Below, one piece after another: positions 13,057 to 14,761 of a stretch of DNA of 14,761 nt (position 1 is the stretch's first letter; the number at the start of each line of letters is the position of its first letter). The DNA lies in NCBI GenBank assembly GCA_964462125.1, contig CAYWXT010000137.1:1-14761 (forward strand). Reading direction: 5' to 3'. Below the pieces are notes generated by a model. The model had not been told where the DNA came from. It did not search any database and worked only from the letters and a program-made list of their open reading frames with translations. The stretch comes from JAWLFY01 sp964462125. Lineage in GTDB: Bacteria; Planctomycetota; Planctomycetia; Pirellulales; Pirellulaceae. Both the position numbers and the translations under genes were made by a program.

Positions 13057-14761
13057 CCTTCGCGCAATCGATCGAAGTATTGCTGGGCCTGTTCGCGCTC
13101 GGCTTTGGGAAGCGTCTGGTTCTCGAGCGGATCGCTCTCGTCCGAAAGGGCCGCCTCGATCGCGTCGTTGAGGTCTTCCCGCGTCACTCCCTTGCGGTTG
13201 GGTCCATCGGCGGTTCCTGACACCACCGCCCTCCCCTGCTGGACGTCGCCGCGCACCTGGGATTCATAACCTTCGCTTTCCGATTCGGTTTCCGACCGGT
13301 TGCCAAGTGCGCTGTCCCGGCCGATGCCGCTGCCGCCGCCGGCAGCGGAACGCTGTGACCGGGCCGCGGCCGCGGAATTTGCACCGCCGCCTTGGCACTG
13401 CTGGCAACCTCCGCCGCTGCAGCTTTCGCACCGCATCTGGTTCTTGGACTGCGCCAAATCACCCAAGGTCTCATCCAGATCTTGCAGCTGGGACATTTCC
13501 TGGTGCCGCTGGCCGAGTTGCCCGGCGAGCTGTTCCAACGCATCGCCCGCCTCGTCCGAATTGCCTTGCTCCATCGATCCCGCGGCACTCTCCAAGGCAT
13601 CAGCCATCGCCCCCATCGATCCCATCTGACCATCCTGCTGGCACATCTGATCGAGCTGGCGCTGCATTTCCGCGGCCTCGTCGGAGCGGCCTTCGCCGCG
13701 GGCCTGTTCGATTCGTTCCTCAAGTTCCTGCTTTTTCTGCTCGTGCGATGCGACGCTGCGTTCCAATTGACGCTGTATCTGGTCGAGCTGCTGCTGCAGT
13801 TGTTCGCGTTCCGATTCGCTCAGGCCCCCTTCACGTAGTTTCTGGGCGAGATCCTTCAGTGTCTGTTCTGCCTTGCCGAACTCACCTTTCTCGATCGACT
13901 TGGCGAGCTGTTCCCCCGGTCCCGACTCAAACCCTTTCATCTGGGACATCGCCTTGCCGAACTGGTCCTCGGAGCCGAGTTCCTCGCGGCGTTGCTCAAG
14001 CTGCTTTTTCAGATCGTTCACCGCAATCAAGGCCTGTTTGCGGTCGAGATCATTCCGCCGGGTGATCTCATCGAGATCCGCCTCGACCCGCTTGAACAAT
14101 TCCCGCGACTCTTCGACCCCCTCCGCCTCCGCCTTGCGCCGCTGTTGGGTGACGCGTTTCTTGAGTTCCGTCGCCGCCGCTTTGACCTGGCGGAGTTCCT
14201 CAGCATCGATTTTCGCCGGTTCTCCGGCCAGCGGGACCGGTTCCACGGAGACCCACACGAGTGCGACCAGGGGAATGAACAGCAGGGGCAACCAGCCGAC
14301 CTTGGCGGGGCGCAGGGGAAACGCCTCGGCGATCACCAACTGTCCAGCCCGCCGCTGGGCATCGACCAGGAGTGCTTGACGAAACTTTGAATCATGGTCG
14401 TCAGCGCGGATCGCAATGGCGCTGCTGAGCCGCTCCCGCAGCCCGAAACGACGATCGACCTCCGCCGCAACCGACGCCAGCGACGGTGCTTTGAGTATCG
14501 TGTAACCTGCCGCGGTCAGCAGGGCGACCAGGAGCGATCCGCCGAGCCAGCAGCTGAGCCAGAGGTCCAGACCGACGTCCAACGCCCAAATCGCGGGAAC
14601 CACGCCGGCGACAATGACCACGAACAAGGCCCCGCAGGTGGTCCAGACCAGGGCCCGGCCGAACTGGCCCAGCACCAGCCGGCGGCGGGCGCTGCGAACC
14701 TTCGACTCGATGCCGCTCGTGGGGCCGCTCGTGGGGCCGCTCGTGGGGCCGCTCGTGGGGC
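13053..14761 (-). CDS. Membrane-anchored coiled-coil protein with CxxC pair, unknown function (N-terminus beyond window)
   Basis: The frame is open to the right edge, so the true start lies outside. Numbering from the internal GTG at 14675 (540 residues to the stop): two hydrophobic segments at about 8-31 and 38-58, then a helical stretch (AAEVDRRFGLRERLSSAIAI), a third hydrophobic segment at about 126-144, and a long Gln/Glu/Lys-rich coiled coil (about 160-370). Next comes CESC-x4-CQQC (cysteines 416, 419, 424, 427), a zinc-knuckle-like or redox pair, and a low-complexity Ser/Gly/Ala tail ending in a short helix. Coding character continues above the GTG (GIESKVRSARRRLV), so GTG 14675 is not a likely start. 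Large helical membrane proteins of this layout (DUF4175-like) often neighbour MoxR/DUF58/VWA genes; that is recollection, and no such neighbour is in view. Its TAA overlaps the sucA stop. Confidence 0.8.
   Translation of the reverse strand, partial: PTSGPTSGPTSGPTSGIESKVRSARRRLVLGQFGRALVWTTCGALFVVIVAGVVPAIWALDVGLDLWLSCWLGGSLLVALLTAAGYTILKAPSLASVAAEVDRRFGLRERLSSAIAIRADDHDSKFRQALLVDAQRRAGQLVIAEAFPLRPAKVGWLPLLFIPLVALVWVSVEPVPLAGEPAKIDAEELRQVKAAATELKKRVTQQRRKAEAEGVEESRELFKRVEADLDEITRRNDLDRKQALIAVNDLKKQLEQRREELGSEDQFGKAMSQMKGFESGPGEQLAKSIEKGEFGKAEQTLKDLAQKLREGGLSESEREQLQQQLDQIQRQLERSVASHEQKKQELEERIEQARGEGRSDEAAEMQRQLDQMCQQDGQMGSMGAMADALESAAGSMEQGNSDEAGDALEQLAGQLGQRHQEMSQLQDLDETLGDLAQSKNQMRCESCSGGGCQQCQGGGANSAAAARSQRSAAGGGSGIGRDSALGNRSETESESEGYESQVRGDVQQGRAVVSGTADGPNRKGVTREDLNDAIEAALSDESDPLENQTLPKAEREQAQQYFDRLREG
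14712..14759 (-). repeat. 12-bp tandem repeat, at least four copies, running off the edge
   Basis: GCCGCTCGTGGG occurs four times without mismatch (14712-14723, 14724-14735, 14736-14747, 14748-14759) and the last two bases of the window begin a possible fifth. Read in the frame of the coiled-coil gene on the minus strand it encodes repeated Pro-Thr-Ser-Gly just before GIESKVRSARRR. Total copy number is unknown because the window ends. Confidence 0.93.

Noticed and set aside
1..14761. Mobile element, CRISPR array or defence system
   Set aside because: No transposase, integrase, Cas or toxin-antitoxin-like protein, no spaced direct repeats, and no attachment-site duplication of the tRNA 3' end are visible.

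Overview
The window looks like ordinary chromosomal DNA of a high-GC planctomycete, probably of the Pirellula/Rhodopirellula type. This is inferred from gene content: a cyclase-fold/HEAT protein next to a single-pass membrane protein, a large coiled-coil membrane protein with a CxxC pair, a conserved planctomycete-style unknown gene, and few Shine-Dalgarno sequences. It was not tested by any search. I see no phage, insertion sequence, CRISPR array or defence island.

Layout, left to right. Positions 1-2062 (minus) hold a two-gene operon: a secreted protein with prenyltransferase/squalene-cyclase-like repeats and a C-terminal HEAT segment, then a single-pass membrane protein that runs off the left edge. 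Positions 2358-2430 hold tRNA-Phe(GAA), followed by a probable terminator. Positions 2564-5564 (plus) hold a tightly packed pair: an AGCS-family sodium:amino-acid symporter and an alkaline-phosphatase-superfamily protein with altered metal ligands. Facing them is a DusB-type tRNA-dihydrouridine synthase (5586-6704, minus). After a 280-base divergent gap containing a palindrome comes an unknown protein with a possible LURP-one/scramblase-like C-terminal domain (6985-7938, plus). A two-domain ABC-F ATPase faces it (7964-9766, minus). A 461-base divergent intergenic region rich in inverted repeats separates ABC-F from sucA, the E1 component of 2-oxoglutarate dehydrogenase (10228-13056, plus). The last gene (13053 to the right edge, minus) encodes a membrane-anchored coiled-coil protein; its stop codon overlaps that of sucA.

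Most genes are housekeeping: tRNA supply and modification, translation-associated ABC-F, TCA cycle and amino-acid uptake. Apart from the two short operon-like pairs I see no single pathway joining them. The points most worth a second look are mutually exclusive hairpins upstream of ABC-F, the phosphatase-fold protein lacking several canonical metal ligands, the unknown gene at 6985, and in-frame tandem micro-repeats in the linkers of three separate genes.
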